Of a stretch of DNA of 55,434 nucleotides, positions 45,144 through 53,959 are shown piece by piece. Each line of letters begins with the position of its first letter. The first letter of the stretch is position 1. The position numbers were made by a program, and so were the translations under genes. The notes beneath the pieces are model-generated. The model was not told the origin of the DNA. It made no database searches and saw nothing but the letters and a program-made list of their open reading frames with translations. This stretch comes from Acinetobacter tianfuensis (GTDB taxonomy: Bacteria; Pseudomonadota; Gammaproteobacteria; Pseudomonadales; Moraxellaceae): positions 1 to 55,434 of the forward strand of contig NZ_RAXV01000026.1 in NCBI RefSeq assembly GCF_003611465.1. Reading direction: 5' to 3'.

Positions 45144-46157
45144 ATGGACAAAATAAAAATGCTTAAAATGCTGGCAGCAGGCGCAGGTTTGATGGCTGCA
45201 GCTGGTGCTGTACAGGCAAAACAGGTTGTGTGTGTATTTGATTTAGTGGGTAAAAACGGCGACGTTTATACATTGATGAAAGATTATCAGCTGGCTGCAA
45301 AAAATTGGGGTGCAGATATTGAGCTGCGCGTCGGTCAAAATGAAGGTGTGATTGCTGAAGATTTCAAAGCAGGCAAGTGTGACGGTATCAGTGTGACAGG
45401 TATGCGCGGCCGTCAATTTAACTCATTTACTGGTTCTTTAGATGCTATTGGCGCCATTCCAGATTTGAAACTGGCGGTGAAAGTGATGCAAGGTCTGGCA
45501 AACCCAGTGTTCAGCAAAAAAATGCTGCATGGCAAATATGAAATTGCTGGTGTGATTCCTGTCGGTGATGCTTACTTACTGGTCAATGACCGCAGCATTA
45601 ATACAGTTGCCAAAGCCGCGGGTAAAAAAATAGCCGTACTGGATTATGATGAAGCGCAAAAAATTATGGTGCAGCAAGTCGGCGCTCAAGCGGTCAGCGC
45701 AGATGTCACCAACTTTGGCGCAAAGTTTAATAATGGCCAAGTCGATATTATTGGCGCGCCAGCGGCTGTGTTTAAACCGTTAGAATTGCACAAGGGCTTA
45801 GGCACGAAAGGCGCTATAGTCAATTATCCAATTTTGCAAGTGACGGGCAACATTATTATCCGTCCAGATAAGTTTCCTGCGGGCTATGGTCAAAAATCTC
45901 GTGAATGGGTCAAAACTCAGCTGCCGCGCGCTTTTAATATTTTAGGTAAAATGAAAACTGATATTCCAAGTAAATATTGGATGGATGTGCCGGCAGCAGA
46001 CCGCGCGGGTTATCAAAAAATGATGCGTGAGGCGCGTGTGGATTTAACCAAGCGCGGTGTGTATGACAGGCAAATGATGAAACTGCTGTGGCAGTTCCGC
46101 TGTAAAGAAGATCCGAAAAACTTTGAATGCGCATTGCAGGATGAAAATTACAAATAA
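45144..46157 (+). CDS. AdeT-like periplasmic solute-binding protein (DUF6091), copy 3
   Basis: A 337-residue, more divergent member. The signal peptide is cleaved after VQA, then KQVVCVFDLVGKNGDVYTLMKDYQLAAKNWGADIEL. It keeps the CVFD, KCD, NNGQVDIIGAPAAVFKPLELHKGLG and FRCKEDPKNFECAL regions, but its middle (ALGG in the other two) reads AIGA, and it lacks the GGE end. That divergence suggests a different ligand. AAGGA lies nine bases before the ATG. The three copies probably arose by successive tandem duplication. Confidence 0.82.
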   Translation: MDKIKMLKMLAAGAGLMAAAGAVQAKQVVCVFDLVGKNGDVYTLMKDYQLAAKNWGADIELRVGQNEGVIAEDFKAGKCDGISVTGMRGRQFNSFTGSLDAIGAIPDLKLAVKVMQGLANPVFSKKMLHGKYEIAGVIPVGDAYLLVNDRSINTVAKAAGKKIAVLDYDEAQKIMVQQVGAQAVSADVTNFGAKFNNGQVDIIGAPAAVFKPLELHKGLGTKGAIVNYPILQVTGNIIIRPDKFPAGYGQKSREWVKTQLPRAFNILGKMKTDIPSKYWMDVPAADRAGYQKMMREARVDLTKRGVYDRQMMKLLWQFRCKEDPKNFECALQDENYK

Positions 46158-46278
46158 TCCTGATAAATTTGCTCTGATTTAGTTTTATTTGCAAAGACTG
46201 ACCATATATTGAGTATGTTATACTTGAAATATGGTCTTTTCTTTTTAAAGATGTCCGAACCGAACAGAGGAACCCATC

Positions 46279-46614
46279 ATGAATGCTCAAGCACTTGTGC
46301 TGACTGACAATGCTGCCAATAAAGTACGCCAATTGCGTGACAGTGAAGGTAACCAAGATTTAATGCTCCGTGTCTATGTGACCGGCGGCGGCTGTTCAGG
46401 TTTTTCTTATGGCTTCAATTTTGCAGAAAGCCAAAATGAAGATGACGCTGAGTTTTTAAATGGCGATGTTAAAATGCTTGTAGATTCATTAAGCTACCAG
46501 TATTTAGTTGGTTCAGTTGTTGATTATTTAGAAGGCTTGGAAGGTTCACGTTTCGTGGTTCAAAACCCGAATGCAACGACAACTTGCGGCTGCGGTTCAT
46601 CTTTTTCTATTTAA
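46279..46614 (+). CDS. erpA: Iron-sulfur cluster insertion protein ErpA
   Basis: An A-type carrier that delivers Fe-S clusters to target proteins. The 111-residue protein has the three cluster-binding cysteines in the usual positions: Cys39 in [12 protein letters not shown] and Cys103/Cys105 in [12 protein letters not shown]. The ErpA-like length and C-terminus favour ErpA over IscA. GAGGAA precedes the ATG. It is monocistronic with its own terminator. Confidence 0.94.
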   Translation: MNAQALVLTDNAANKVRQLRDSEGNQDLMLRVYVTGGGCSGFSYGFNFAESQNEDDAEFLNGDVKMLVDSLSYQYLVGSVVDYLEGLEGSRFVVQNPNATTTCGCGSSFSI

Positions 46615-46634
46615 GAAAGCGCTTATACAGTTTC

Positions 46635-46662
46635 AAAAAAGCCCTCAATCGAGGGCTTTTTT
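46635..46662 (+). terminator. erpA terminator
   Basis: AAAAAAGCCCTC and GAGGGCTTTTTT pair around AATC. It may be bidirectional with the gene that ends at 46668. Confidence 0.92.
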
Positions 46663-46667
46663 ATGCT

Positions 46668-47051
46668 TTAAACATCAGCATCCAGTTTAATCGCTTCGAG
46701 TAAATCTAAAATAATCGTGGTTACATCTTGGCTCAAATCACGGTTATTAAAAATTTCATAAGCAGAGATTGTAATATCCGTGTCGCTTGGCAGCAGTTTT
46801 TGCTCTTCTTCAATCAAGTGCTGAATTGGCAGCAGGGTTTGTTTGACTTCAAGGTGCAGCACATCTTTAAATGCTATATTTTCGTCCTCAAGTTCAAGCA
46901 GGTTTTCATTGAAATAAGGCAGAAGAATAGAATGGAGATAAGGCTGAATTTCTGTAATATCAAAAATTTCAATATCACGTGTTTGTTCGATTGTGCTGAT
47001 GTGGTCATTCACTTCAATTAAGATATGGTAGTAACTCACATTGCTCTCCAT
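46668..47051 (-). CDS. Acidic hypothetical protein
   Basis: A 127-residue protein I do not recognise. It is strongly acidic (Asp/Glu throughout, few Arg/Lys) and has no signal or membrane segment. The order of hydrophobic stretches (YYHILIEVND ... FDITEIQPYLHSILLPYF ... VLHLEVKQTLLPIQHLI ... VTTIILDLLEAI) suggests an alternating alpha/beta cytosolic fold. The start ATG at 47051 has a GAGAGC-like stretch upstream. It converges with erpA. Confidence 0.75.
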   Translation of the reverse strand: MESNVSYYHILIEVNDHISTIEQTRDIEIFDITEIQPYLHSILLPYFNENLLELEDENIAFKDVLHLEVKQTLLPIQHLIEEEQKLLPSDTDITISAYEIFNNRDLSQDVTTIILDLLEAIKLDADV

Positions 47052-47160
47052 TCATAGATTCAGGCAGAAGTTATAGTGTTCAGGTTAACATGAAACTGCT
47101 GTTTTGTTGTTAATGCTTGTATAAAAACCCTATAAAAAATAGGGTTTTTATACTCGTGTT

Positions 47161-48072
47161 TTAGCGCGAAGCCAGCAGGGCGATATCTGAGGGCTGCAAT
47201 TGAAAGTGCTGCAGATTTTGTTCGCCCAGCATCGGGTACATCAGCGCTTTCGCATCTGAATGATGGCTTAATCCAAGCGCATGGCCCAGTTCATGCGCAA
47301 TAGTCAGGCGTAAGTCATCTTTGCTTTCAAATTGGTAAATTTGGATTTCTTTGCCCATAAAAATACCTTTATGAAACTCTCGCGGCGGGAAGCGGTGTTT
47401 GGCTAATGTAACATTTAAGTTATAACGTTCAATATTTTGATTGTGCGCATTGATTTGCAGGTTGAATTGATCATTTATTTTATTGAAATATTGAATTTCA
47501 CTGTTGAGCCGGCTGCTCTTTTCCTGCAGCTGCTGATATTGCTGTTCAATGCGCTGGCGGTTTTCACCCTCTGCAGTTTCTATTTGGCTCCAGCTGCTGC
47601 GCTGCTGTTGAAGATGCTGGCGTTCAGCTTCCAGCATGCTTTGACGCTGGAGCAGATTATTGTACATGCGGTTAAGATAATCACCTGAAGCAGTGAGGTT
47701 ATCATTGACGCGCTGATTATTATTTTTGGTTTGAAGCAGACTTTCCTGAGTTTTTTTAAAAGCATTAAAGTTATCTTGGCGTTCGTCATAGACCAGTTTT
47801 ATTTGCAGCTGCGCTTTGGGGTCATAGATAAACAGCTGTTTGCCGGTCCCTTGCTGCCAAATATCTGCTGCTTGCCGGGTCAGCTCGATCATTTCTGCCT
47901 GTGTCAGGCCAAAGCGCGGATCTGCAGGTGCAATTTGATAACGCAGCCGTGTATCAAAAGGATGGAATATCCGGTCGGATAAAGAGTTGAAGCGGAGCTG
48001 GTCATGTGTATGTACTTGATAGCTCAGCAGTCCAGCGAACAGCAGTATTGCAATAAGTATAATTAAGCGCAT
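47161..48072 (-). CDS. Matrixin-type zinc metalloprotease with coiled-coil insert
   Basis: A 303-residue protein with an N-terminal hydrophobic signal or anchor (residues 2-18). The zinc-binding motif HELGHALGLSHH (HExxHxxGxxH) lies near residues 258-269, followed by the methionine turn in ALMYPML; this is the M10A/matrixin arrangement. Residues about 105-215 form a Gln/Glu/Arg-rich coiled coil inserted between the N-terminal strand region and the catalytic motif. It is probably periplasmic or membrane-tethered. Substrate unknown. No terminator or partner gene points to a role. Confidence 0.85.
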   Translation of the reverse strand: MRLIILIAILLFAGLLSYQVHTHDQLRFNSLSDRIFHPFDTRLRYQIAPADPRFGLTQAEMIELTRQAADIWQQGTGKQLFIYDPKAQLQIKLVYDERQDNFNAFKKTQESLLQTKNNNQRVNDNLTASGDYLNRMYNNLLQRQSMLEAERQHLQQQRSSWSQIETAEGENRQRIEQQYQQLQEKSSRLNSEIQYFNKINDQFNLQINAHNQNIERYNLNVTLAKHRFPPREFHKGIFMGKEIQIYQFESKDDLRLTIAHELGHALGLSHHSDAKALMYPMLGEQNLQHFQLQPSDIALLASR

Positions 48073-48207
48073 GAGGCAGCCGTCGTGTTGAATTTAAAAT
48101 AATGTATAAGATTTATGCAGTTTTGTGTAGCGGAAAATGGACGCTTTGTCTGAATGATCAATGAGATAAATACTGAGAGCTGCATTTTTTTAGAAAACGG
48201 CGGCCAT

Positions 48208-48237
48208 AAAAAAACCGCGCTTTCGCGCGGTTTTTTT
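48208..48237 (-). terminator. dnaK terminator
   Basis: AAAAAAACCGCGC and GCGCGGTTTTTTT pair around TTTC. It is followed on the minus strand by T's. Confidence 0.93.
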
Positions 48238-48267
48238 GAGCTTTAAATACTCGGTTAAAGTGACAAA

Positions 48268-50214
48268 TTATTTTTTATCATCTTTAACTTCAGTGAACTC
48301 AGCATCTACAACGCCATCGTCCGCTTTTTGCTGTTGTTGGCCAGCAGCATCACCTTGGAAAGCGTTCGGGTCGAAACCTTGAGCGCCGCCTTGGCCTTGA
48401 GCAGCTTCATACGCACGTTGAGTAATCGGCATGATGATGTTTTGAAGCGCTTCAGTTTTCGCTTTGATTTCTTCTACGTCATTTTCTTTCGTAGCAGCTT
48501 CAAGCTCAGCTGATGCAGTTTCAATTGCAGTTTTTTCGTCTGCAGTTACTTGCTCGCCAAGATCTTTCACTGCTTTTTGAGCAGAAGATACAAGCGCGTC
48601 AGCTTCGTTACGCGCTTTCGCTAATTCTTCAAATTTGCGGTCTTCTTCAGCATTCGCTTCAGCATCTTTGATCATCGCTTCAATTTCAGCATCGCTCAAA
48701 CCTGAGTTTGCTTTAATTTGAATGGATTGCTCTTTACCCGTGCTCTTGTCTTTCGCAGATACTTTCAAGATACCGTCAGCGTTGATGTCGAAAGAGACTT
48801 CAATTTGCGGCACACCGCGTGGAGCAGGCGGGATGTCGCCTAATTGGAAGTTGCCTAACAATTTGTTTTGCTGCGCCATTTTACGTTCACCTTGGAACAC
48901 AGAAATGTCTACAGCAGGCTGGTTGTCAGCAGCAGTTGAGAATACTTGAGATTTCTTCGCAGGAATCGTGGTGTTTTTCTCGATAATTGCTGTTAACACG
49001 CCGCCCATTGTTTCAATACCAAGTGTAAGCGGTGTTACGTCAAGAAGAAGTACGTCAGTTTTGTCACCTGAAAGTACCGCACCTTGAATCGCAGCGCCCA
49101 TTGCTACTGCTTCATCCGGGTTCACGTCTTTACGTGGTTCACGACCAAAGAATTCTTGGACTTTCTGTTGAACCATTGGCATACGTGATTGACCGCCCAC
49201 CAAGATGACGTCAGAGATGTCAGAAGTCGAAAGACCTGCATCTTTAAGCGCAATACGGCAAGGCTCAATTGTACGAGCAACTAAGTCAGCAACAAGGCCT
49301 TCTAATTTTGCACGAGTCACGTTGATCACTAAGTGTTTAGGACCAGTTGCATCTGCAGTGATGTATGGCAGGTTGATTTCAGTTGCATTTGAAGAAGAAA
49401 GCTCGATTTTTGCTTTTTCAGCGGCTTCTTTTAAACGTTGAAGAGCAAGCGGATCTTGTTTCAAGTTTACGCTTTGTTCTTTCTTGAATTCTTCAACAAG
49501 GAATTCAATTAACGCGTTATCGAAGTCTTCACCGCCAAGGAATGTATCACCGTTTGTAGACAGCACTTCAATTTGCTGGTCGCCATCAAGGTCAGCAATT
49601 TCAATGATTGAAACGTCGAAAGTACCGCCGCCAAGGTCGTAAACTGCAACTTTACGGTCGCCTTCTTTTTTGTCCATACCGAACGCTAAAGCAGCAGCAG
49701 TTGGTTCATTGATGATACGTTTCACTTCTAAACCAGCAATTTTACCTGCATCTTTAGTTGCTTGACGCTGTGCATCGTTGAAGTAAGCAGGAACAGTAAT
49801 TACTGCTTCAGTGACTGTTTCACCTAGGTAATCTTCAGCTGTTTTCTTCATCTTTTTCAAGATTTCAGCAGAGATTTGCTGCGGTGCAAGTTTCTTGTCG
49901 TTTACATCAACCCAAGCATCGCCATTGTCTGCTTTGATGATTTTGTATGGTACAAGACCGATGTCTTTTTGAACCGCTTGGTCTTGGTATTTACGGCCGA
50001 TCAAACGTTTGATCGCGAATAATGTGTTTTTAGGGTTTGTCACTGCTTGACGTTTAGCAGACTGACCTACAAGGATTTCGCCATCTTTATACGCAATAAT
50101 AGATGGAGTTGTACGAGCGCCTTCAGCGTTCTCGATTACTTTAACTTTGTCGCCTTCAAGTACTGCTACGCAAGAGTTAGTCGTACCTAAGTCAATACCA
50201 ATGATTTTCGCCAT
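48268..50214 (-). CDS. dnaK: Chaperone protein DnaK (Hsp70)
   Basis: The major Hsp70 chaperone, working with DnaJ and GrpE. The 648-residue protein has the ATPase domain with [45 protein letters not shown] and [14 protein letters not shown], the substrate-binding domain after about 390, and a Gly/Gln-rich tail ending [13 protein letters not shown]. It lies 154 bp after grpE on the same strand; dnaJ is not adjacent in this window. A sigma-32-like promoter precedes it. Confidence 0.99.
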   Translation of the reverse strand: MAKIIGIDLGTTNSCVAVLEGDKVKVIENAEGARTTPSIIAYKDGEILVGQSAKRQAVTNPKNTLFAIKRLIGRKYQDQAVQKDIGLVPYKIIKADNGDAWVDVNDKKLAPQQISAEILKKMKKTAEDYLGETVTEAVITVPAYFNDAQRQATKDAGKIAGLEVKRIINEPTAAALAFGMDKKEGDRKVAVYDLGGGTFDVSIIEIADLDGDQQIEVLSTNGDTFLGGEDFDNALIEFLVEEFKKEQSVNLKQDPLALQRLKEAAEKAKIELSSSNATEINLPYITADATGPKHLVINVTRAKLEGLVADLVARTIEPCRIALKDAGLSTSDISDVILVGGQSRMPMVQQKVQEFFGREPRKDVNPDEAVAMGAAIQGAVLSGDKTDVLLLDVTPLTLGIETMGGVLTAIIEKNTTIPAKKSQVFSTAADNQPAVDISVFQGERKMAQQNKLLGNFQLGDIPPAPRGVPQIEVSFDINADGILKVSAKDKSTGKEQSIQIKANSGLSDAEIEAMIKDAEANAEEDRKFEELAKARNEADALVSSAQKAVKDLGEQVTADEKTAIETASAELEAATKENDVEEIKAKTEALQNIIMPITQRAYEAAQGQGGAQGFDPNAFQGDAAGQQQQKADDGVVDAEFTEVKDDKK

Positions 50215-50297
50215 TTGGATGTTTCCTCTAAAATTCTTTTATTCCCAAAATCTTCCCTTTCTCAAAGGGAAATAAAAAGGGATTTACTTGTTATCCG

Positions 50298-50325
50298 ATA
50301 TGAGAGCCGTTCTAATTTTTTCAAG
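50298..50325 (-). promoter_or_regulatory. Sigma-32-like promoter of dnaK
   Basis: On the minus strand CTTGAAA (50325-50319), a 13-bp spacer and TCTCATAT (50305-50298) resemble the heat-shock consensus CTTGAAA / CCCCATNT with two mismatches in the -10. A TTCCCTTT-ctc-AAAGGGAA hairpin at 50253-50271 lies in the leader. Confidence 0.6.
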
Positions 50326-50368
50326 TAAGCTGGCAGAAAAAATTTCACAAACTCTCTAATTTCAAGGC

Positions 50369-50902
50369 TTATGCGCCAACCATAACCATTGCAGGACGGA
50401 TCAGGCGGCCATTTAATGTGTAGCCTTTTTGCAATACAGTGCCAATTTCATTCGCTTTTGCATTTGGATCAATACCAACAGCTTGGTGCAGGTCAGCATT
50501 AAAGCCATTTTGTGTATCTGCTTCGACCACACCAAATTTTTCCAGTGTCGTCAGCAGCGATTTCAGCGTCAGCTTTACACCTTCCACAACTGCAGAGTCA
50601 TCGCCTGCAGCTGCAATTGCGCGTTCTAAGTTATCTACAGAATCCAGCAATTCTTTAGCAAATTTTTCAAGCACAGTATCTTTATGCTTTTCTGCTTCGC
50701 GCTGAATACGCTCAACACTTTTTTGCGCCTCATAGACAGCATTTGCTGTACGCGCTTTTTCCAGCTTTAAGCTTTCTTCTAGATTGGTGATCTGCGCTTG
50801 TAAATCTTCAACTGAAACTTCTGTTGGCTCAGTTGCTTGAGTTTGCTCTGCCGCTTGCTCTTGCCCTAAATCTTGAGCGTCTTGATTATGCTCAGCTGTC
50901 AT
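50369..50902 (-). CDS. grpE: Nucleotide exchange factor GrpE
   Basis: Releases ADP from DnaK. The 177-residue protein has an acidic Gln-rich N-terminus, a long helical coiled coil (about 35-95), and the C-terminal beta domain with [20 protein letters not shown] and [20 protein letters not shown]. The ATG at 50902 has GGAG eight bases upstream and gives the normal start; an ATG eleven codons earlier has an equally good AAGGGA, so the longer form ([11 protein letters not shown]...) cannot be ruled out. It is the first gene of grpE-dnaK. Confidence 0.95.
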   Translation of the reverse strand: MTAEHNQDAQDLGQEQAAEQTQATEPTEVSVEDLQAQITNLEESLKLEKARTANAVYEAQKSVERIQREAEKHKDTVLEKFAKELLDSVDNLERAIAAAGDDSAVVEGVKLTLKSLLTTLEKFGVVEADTQNGFNADLHQAVGIDPNAKANEIGTVLQKGYTLNGRLIRPAMVMVGA

Positions 50903-51013
50903 CGATTTACTCCGTTTAAATGGGTTCTTAAACATGTACAGTCCCTTTGGCGCCAGTTCTCACTGCATGAATTCTGAACTGCCATGATTTACTAAATGTC
51001 ATGATTATTAAAG

Positions 51014-51041
51014 AAATCGGGGCAGGGTGGAAAAATTCAAG
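51014..51041 (-). promoter_or_regulatory. Sigma-32-like promoter of grpE
   Basis: On the minus strand CTTGAA (51041-51036), a 13-bp spacer and CCCCGATTT (51022-51014) closely follow the heat-shock promoter consensus, about 110 bp before the grpE start. Confidence 0.75.
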
Positions 51042-51251
51042 CAATCATGGACATAATTTTTTAATCGCAGTACATAAAATGCTGAAAAACGTGATTTTAG
51101 AGATCATTGCGGGAAGCAGCGCCATTTTTTGCGCAGAAAGCTGTGATATTGGCGAAATAGCGGAAACGGTGAAAAATAAAAATAGGATGCTAAGTTTTTG
51201 TATTTTTTTGCCCAAAAAGCAGTCAGGTTAATATTTATACATAAAAACGAT

Positions 51252-51393
51252 TATACTAAGGCGAATTAAGTATTTCTCAAAAAACCTCAATTGGTTAATA
51301 TTAGAGCTAGATTCTATGGCTGTAGTTTCTTTTAGTTAATTTCTCGAATGTGTTTTTCAAAGCTTATCCATCTACTGGATAAGCTTTTTTTTT
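51252..51393 (+). ncRNA. Candidate small RNA
   Basis: A promoter (TTAATA at about 51228, 18-bp spacer, TATACT at 51252-51257) and a perfect terminator (AAAGCTTATCCA / TGGATAAGCTTT at 51359-51387 with a T run) enclose about 130 bases without a frame longer than seven codons. The rest of the 50903-51606 gap shows only the grpE promoter. I recognise no known sRNA family. Confidence 0.5.
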
Positions 51394-51606
51394 ATCGTTT
51401 TTTCAAGATTTAGCTTCTCAAATGAAATATGGCAGGGAATGGTGAAAACAGATCATCTATTGAATTAATAAAAAATAGCAAAAGCTTTACGGGTATTGCT
51501 TAAAATTACAACTTAGCATGTATGACGGTCACATAATTTTTTTTCATCATAGGCACAGCAAAGACGAACTTTGCGTTTTGTTTAAAAATGAAAGGAAATA
51601 ACCGAA

Positions 51607-51852
51607 ATGAAAAAAACCTTAATCATGCTTTTAGCTTCAGGCGCTGCCGCTGTAACTGCGGTTGGCTGTACATCAAATGAAACTGCACATGCGCCTGAAA
51701 GTGCACAAGTCACTGCAGATATGCAAAGCAATGCAGCAGAACAAAATAGTGCAGCTGTACAGGCGGATCCAGCAGCTCAAAGCACGATAGACAATATTCA
51801 ATCTGTACCGGCGGCTGAGGAAGCAGCAGAGCAGCCGGCAGCAATACAATAA
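51607..51852 (+). CDS. Small Ala/Gln-rich putative lipoprotein
   Basis: An 81-residue predicted lipoprotein: a basic start (MKKT), hydrophobic stretch and cysteine in TAVGCTSNE at residue 21. The rest is low complexity (Ala, Gln, Glu, Ser). No family recognised. AAAGGAAATAACCGAA precedes the ATG. The -3 lipobox residue is Ala rather than Leu, so lipidation is likely but not certain. A terminator lies about 200 bases downstream. Confidence 0.7.
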   Translation: MKKTLIMLLASGAAAVTAVGCTSNETAHAPESAQVTADMQSNAAEQNSAAVQADPAAQSTIDNIQSVPAAEEAAEQPAAIQ

Positions 51853-52053
51853 CTCCCCATTAACATTTAATTTTACTTTGATGAGCTATGGCAGAGCACA
51901 GCAGGTGAAGAAATGGCGTACATGCCTGCAAGGCTTTAGATGCTGTGCTTTAAATACACTATGAGTTAAATTAGAGTCATAGAGAACAGGAAGTTCCAAT
52001 TCAATTGCTGAGAAGCACAAACGGAAGGATAACCGTTGCCCCTAAATACATCG

Positions 52054-52090
52054 CCCTAAAGCAAGAAATTGTTTTAGGGTTTTGTTTTTG
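52054..52090 (+). terminator. Terminator downstream of the small lipoprotein gene
   Basis: CCCTAAA-g-CAA pairs with TTG-t-TTTAGGG, followed by TTTTGTTTTTG. The 200 bases between the lipoprotein stop and this stem hold no gene that I recognise; they may be a long 3' untranslated region. Confidence 0.75.
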
Positions 52091-52110
52091 CGCATGATAA
52101 ATCAAGGCAT

Positions 52111-52139
52111 AAAAAAGCCTCTGGAAAAGCAGAGGCTTT
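52111..52139 (-). terminator. Terminator of the charged lipoprotein gene
   Basis: AAGCCTCTG and CAGAGGCTT pair around GAAAAG, with a T run on the minus strand. Confidence 0.85.
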
Positions 52140-52157
52140 AAGTCATCTTAAATTTAT

Positions 52158-52655
52158 TCAATCGCGGCGCTCATTATGGCGGTTATGGCCATATTTTTGC
52201 TGTTCGGCACGTTGGCGCTGTTCCCAATACTTACGCTGCTGATCAGTTCGCTGCTGTGCTTGCCGTTCTATGCGCTGACGTTCATATTCACGTTTTTTGC
52301 GTTCTTGCTCGGCACGTCTTTCACGGTCTTGCTGGATTTGCTTACGCTGTATTTCACTGCGATGGTGTTCGGCTTCTCTTTTTTTACGTTCCCATTCTTG
52401 CTGATTTTTACGGTTCTGTTCCCAGTTGCGGCGCTCCAGCTCTTGTCTGCGGCGGTCGCGTTCTAAACGTTCGCGCTGCTGCTGATACTCCCAGCGCTGC
52501 TTATCATGATTGCGGTCGTAGCGGTGTTCATAGTCACGGTCATATACACGGCCATGGTTATAGCCGCCGTCATAATAGCCGTCATCTGGAAAAGCGACGC
52601 AGCCGACAGCTAAAAATGAAACGGCTAGAGATACGACGATAATTTTGATGGTCAT
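52158..52655 (-). CDS. Highly charged helical lipoprotein
   Basis: A 165-residue predicted lipoprotein: signal sequence and canonical lipobox LAVGC (cysteine near residue 19), a short Tyr/Gly/Asp-rich segment (FPDDGYYDGGYNHGRVYDRDY), then about 120 residues made almost only of Arg, Glu, Gln and Lys. This is the pattern of a single stable alpha-helix or coiled coil reaching into the periplasm. The start is ATG 52655, with GGAC nine bases upstream; four more codons are open but lack support. Function unknown. Confidence 0.8.
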   Translation of the reverse strand: MTIKIIVVSLAVSFLAVGCVAFPDDGYYDGGYNHGRVYDRDYEHRYDRNHDKQRWEYQQQRERLERDRRRQELERRNWEQNRKNQQEWERKKREAEHHRSEIQRKQIQQDRERRAEQERKKREYERQRIERQAQQRTDQQRKYWEQRQRAEQQKYGHNRHNERRD

Positions 52656-52850
52656 AATCTTGTCCATATTTAAACTAGAGCTGCAAAAGCACTCTGAGAT
52701 GAAAGAAAAATTGTCAATGACAAGTGGTTAAAATAAGCTTAGCTTAAGCGATGACAGGCTGTGTATGCAGATGTAGCGACTTGTATAAGAAAATAGTCAC
52801 ATAAACGCAGATCATGTAGATAATATGAAGAAAAGCAAAGGAGGACCGCA

Positions 52851-53924
52851 ATGGCCGCATTTAATCAAAGCTTGCAGCAAATGCTGGAAAAGGGACAAGG
52901 GACAGCAGTGCGTACCTTGGATAAATTACCAGGTTTTTTTCAAGAAAATATTGCTAAAGCATTGGGTTATCCCTTTATTTTTCCAGAACTCGACCCTTTG
53001 ATTAAATGCATGATGGCGGCACAGCTGAAGCAAGGCCGTGTCGGTTTTATTGGTTCAGATTATCAAAAGTCACGGAAACAGTTTGATTTGCAAATGCAGT
53101 CGATCCGCCATAAGCCTACAGCGCTTAAGCAAGTAGAAGACCTGCGTTTGCCTTTACAAAGCGGTACGGTATTTGCGCGCCATTATCATCCTGCCCCTCA
53201 TAAAAAGCTGCCGATGATCGTCTTTTATCATGGCGGCGGCTTTGTTGTCGGGAGTTTAGATACACATGATGAAGTTTGCCGTCTGCTGGCTGTACATGCA
53301 AAGGTGCAAGTTTTAAGTATAGATTATCCTTTAGCGCCAGAAGCAAGCCCTGCACAGCTGATCCAGTCTTGTGAAGATGCATTGGCATGGGTATTTCAAA
53401 ACAGCCGTCAGCTGAAAATTTTAAAAAGCCGAATTGCCGTCGCTGGCGACAGTGCTGGCGGGAATATTGCAGCAGTAATTGCTCAGCGTACCGCGCAAAA
53501 AGCGTATCGTCCGCATGCACAGCTGCTGATTTATCCTGTTGTTGACTTTAAAAGCCGTCATCCCTCTTTCTTTGCTTATAAAGATGGCTTAGTGCTGACC
53601 AGCGGTGATATTGATAACGTTACGGCTTTTTATGCAGATCAGCATCAGGTTGCCTTGGATGACCCGCTGATTTCACCGACATATGGAAAGCTGAAAGGTC
53701 TAGCGCCTGCTTACATTATTACTGCAGGGCATGATGTTTTACATGATGAAGGTGAAATTTACTCACATAAACTGCGTCAGAACGGTGTACAGCTGCACTA
53801 TCAAGAGTATCCCGATCAAACTCACGGCTTTATTAATCTGACACCTGTTTCATACCGCGCCAAAAAATATTCGATTGAGCTTTATCGAAATTTTAGAAAA
53901 TTTTGGGATAAAAAAGCCGCTTAA
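52851..53924 (+). CDS. Alpha/beta hydrolase, HSL-family esterase/lipase
   Basis: A 357-residue carboxylesterase of the hormone-sensitive-lipase group (family IV). The oxyanion motif HGGGFVVG begins at residue 127, the nucleophile Ser201 is in AGDSAGGNIAAV, and the acid and base are expected in AGHDVLHDEG and DQTHGF near the C-terminus. The first roughly 90 residues form the cap. No signal peptide is seen, so it is cytosolic. AAAGGAGG, an excellent ribosome binding site, precedes the ATG. The substrate is probably a short to medium acyl ester. Confidence 0.92.
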   Translation: MAAFNQSLQQMLEKGQGTAVRTLDKLPGFFQENIAKALGYPFIFPELDPLIKCMMAAQLKQGRVGFIGSDYQKSRKQFDLQMQSIRHKPTALKQVEDLRLPLQSGTVFARHYHPAPHKKLPMIVFYHGGGFVVGSLDTHDEVCRLLAVHAKVQVLSIDYPLAPEASPAQLIQSCEDALAWVFQNSRQLKILKSRIAVAGDSAGGNIAAVIAQRTAQKAYRPHAQLLIYPVVDFKSRHPSFFAYKDGLVLTSGDIDNVTAFYADQHQVALDDPLISPTYGKLKGLAPAYIITAGHDVLHDEGEIYSHKLRQNGVQLHYQEYPDQTHGFINLTPVSYRAKKYSIELYRNFRKFWDKKAA

Positions 53925-53935
53925 ATTTTTAAAAA

Positions 53936-53955
53936 GGCGTTTCACGTGGAACGCC
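53936..53955. promoter_or_regulatory. parS-like site 3, also a terminator stem
   Basis: GGCGTTTCACGTGGAACGCC contains the parS core GTTTCACGTGGAAC and has an A run before it and CTTTGTTATTTTTT after it. It lies between the convergent esterase and decarboxylase-like genes, so it may do both jobs. Confidence 0.75.
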
Positions 53956-53959
53956 TTTG

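Noticed and set aside
51001..51231. 76-codon frame before grpE
   Set aside because: It covers the grpE heat-shock promoter and has no protein-like composition.
52176..52642. Long plus-strand frames over the charged lipoprotein gene
   Set aside because: They are shadows of the repetitive Arg/Gln/Glu codons on the minus strand.
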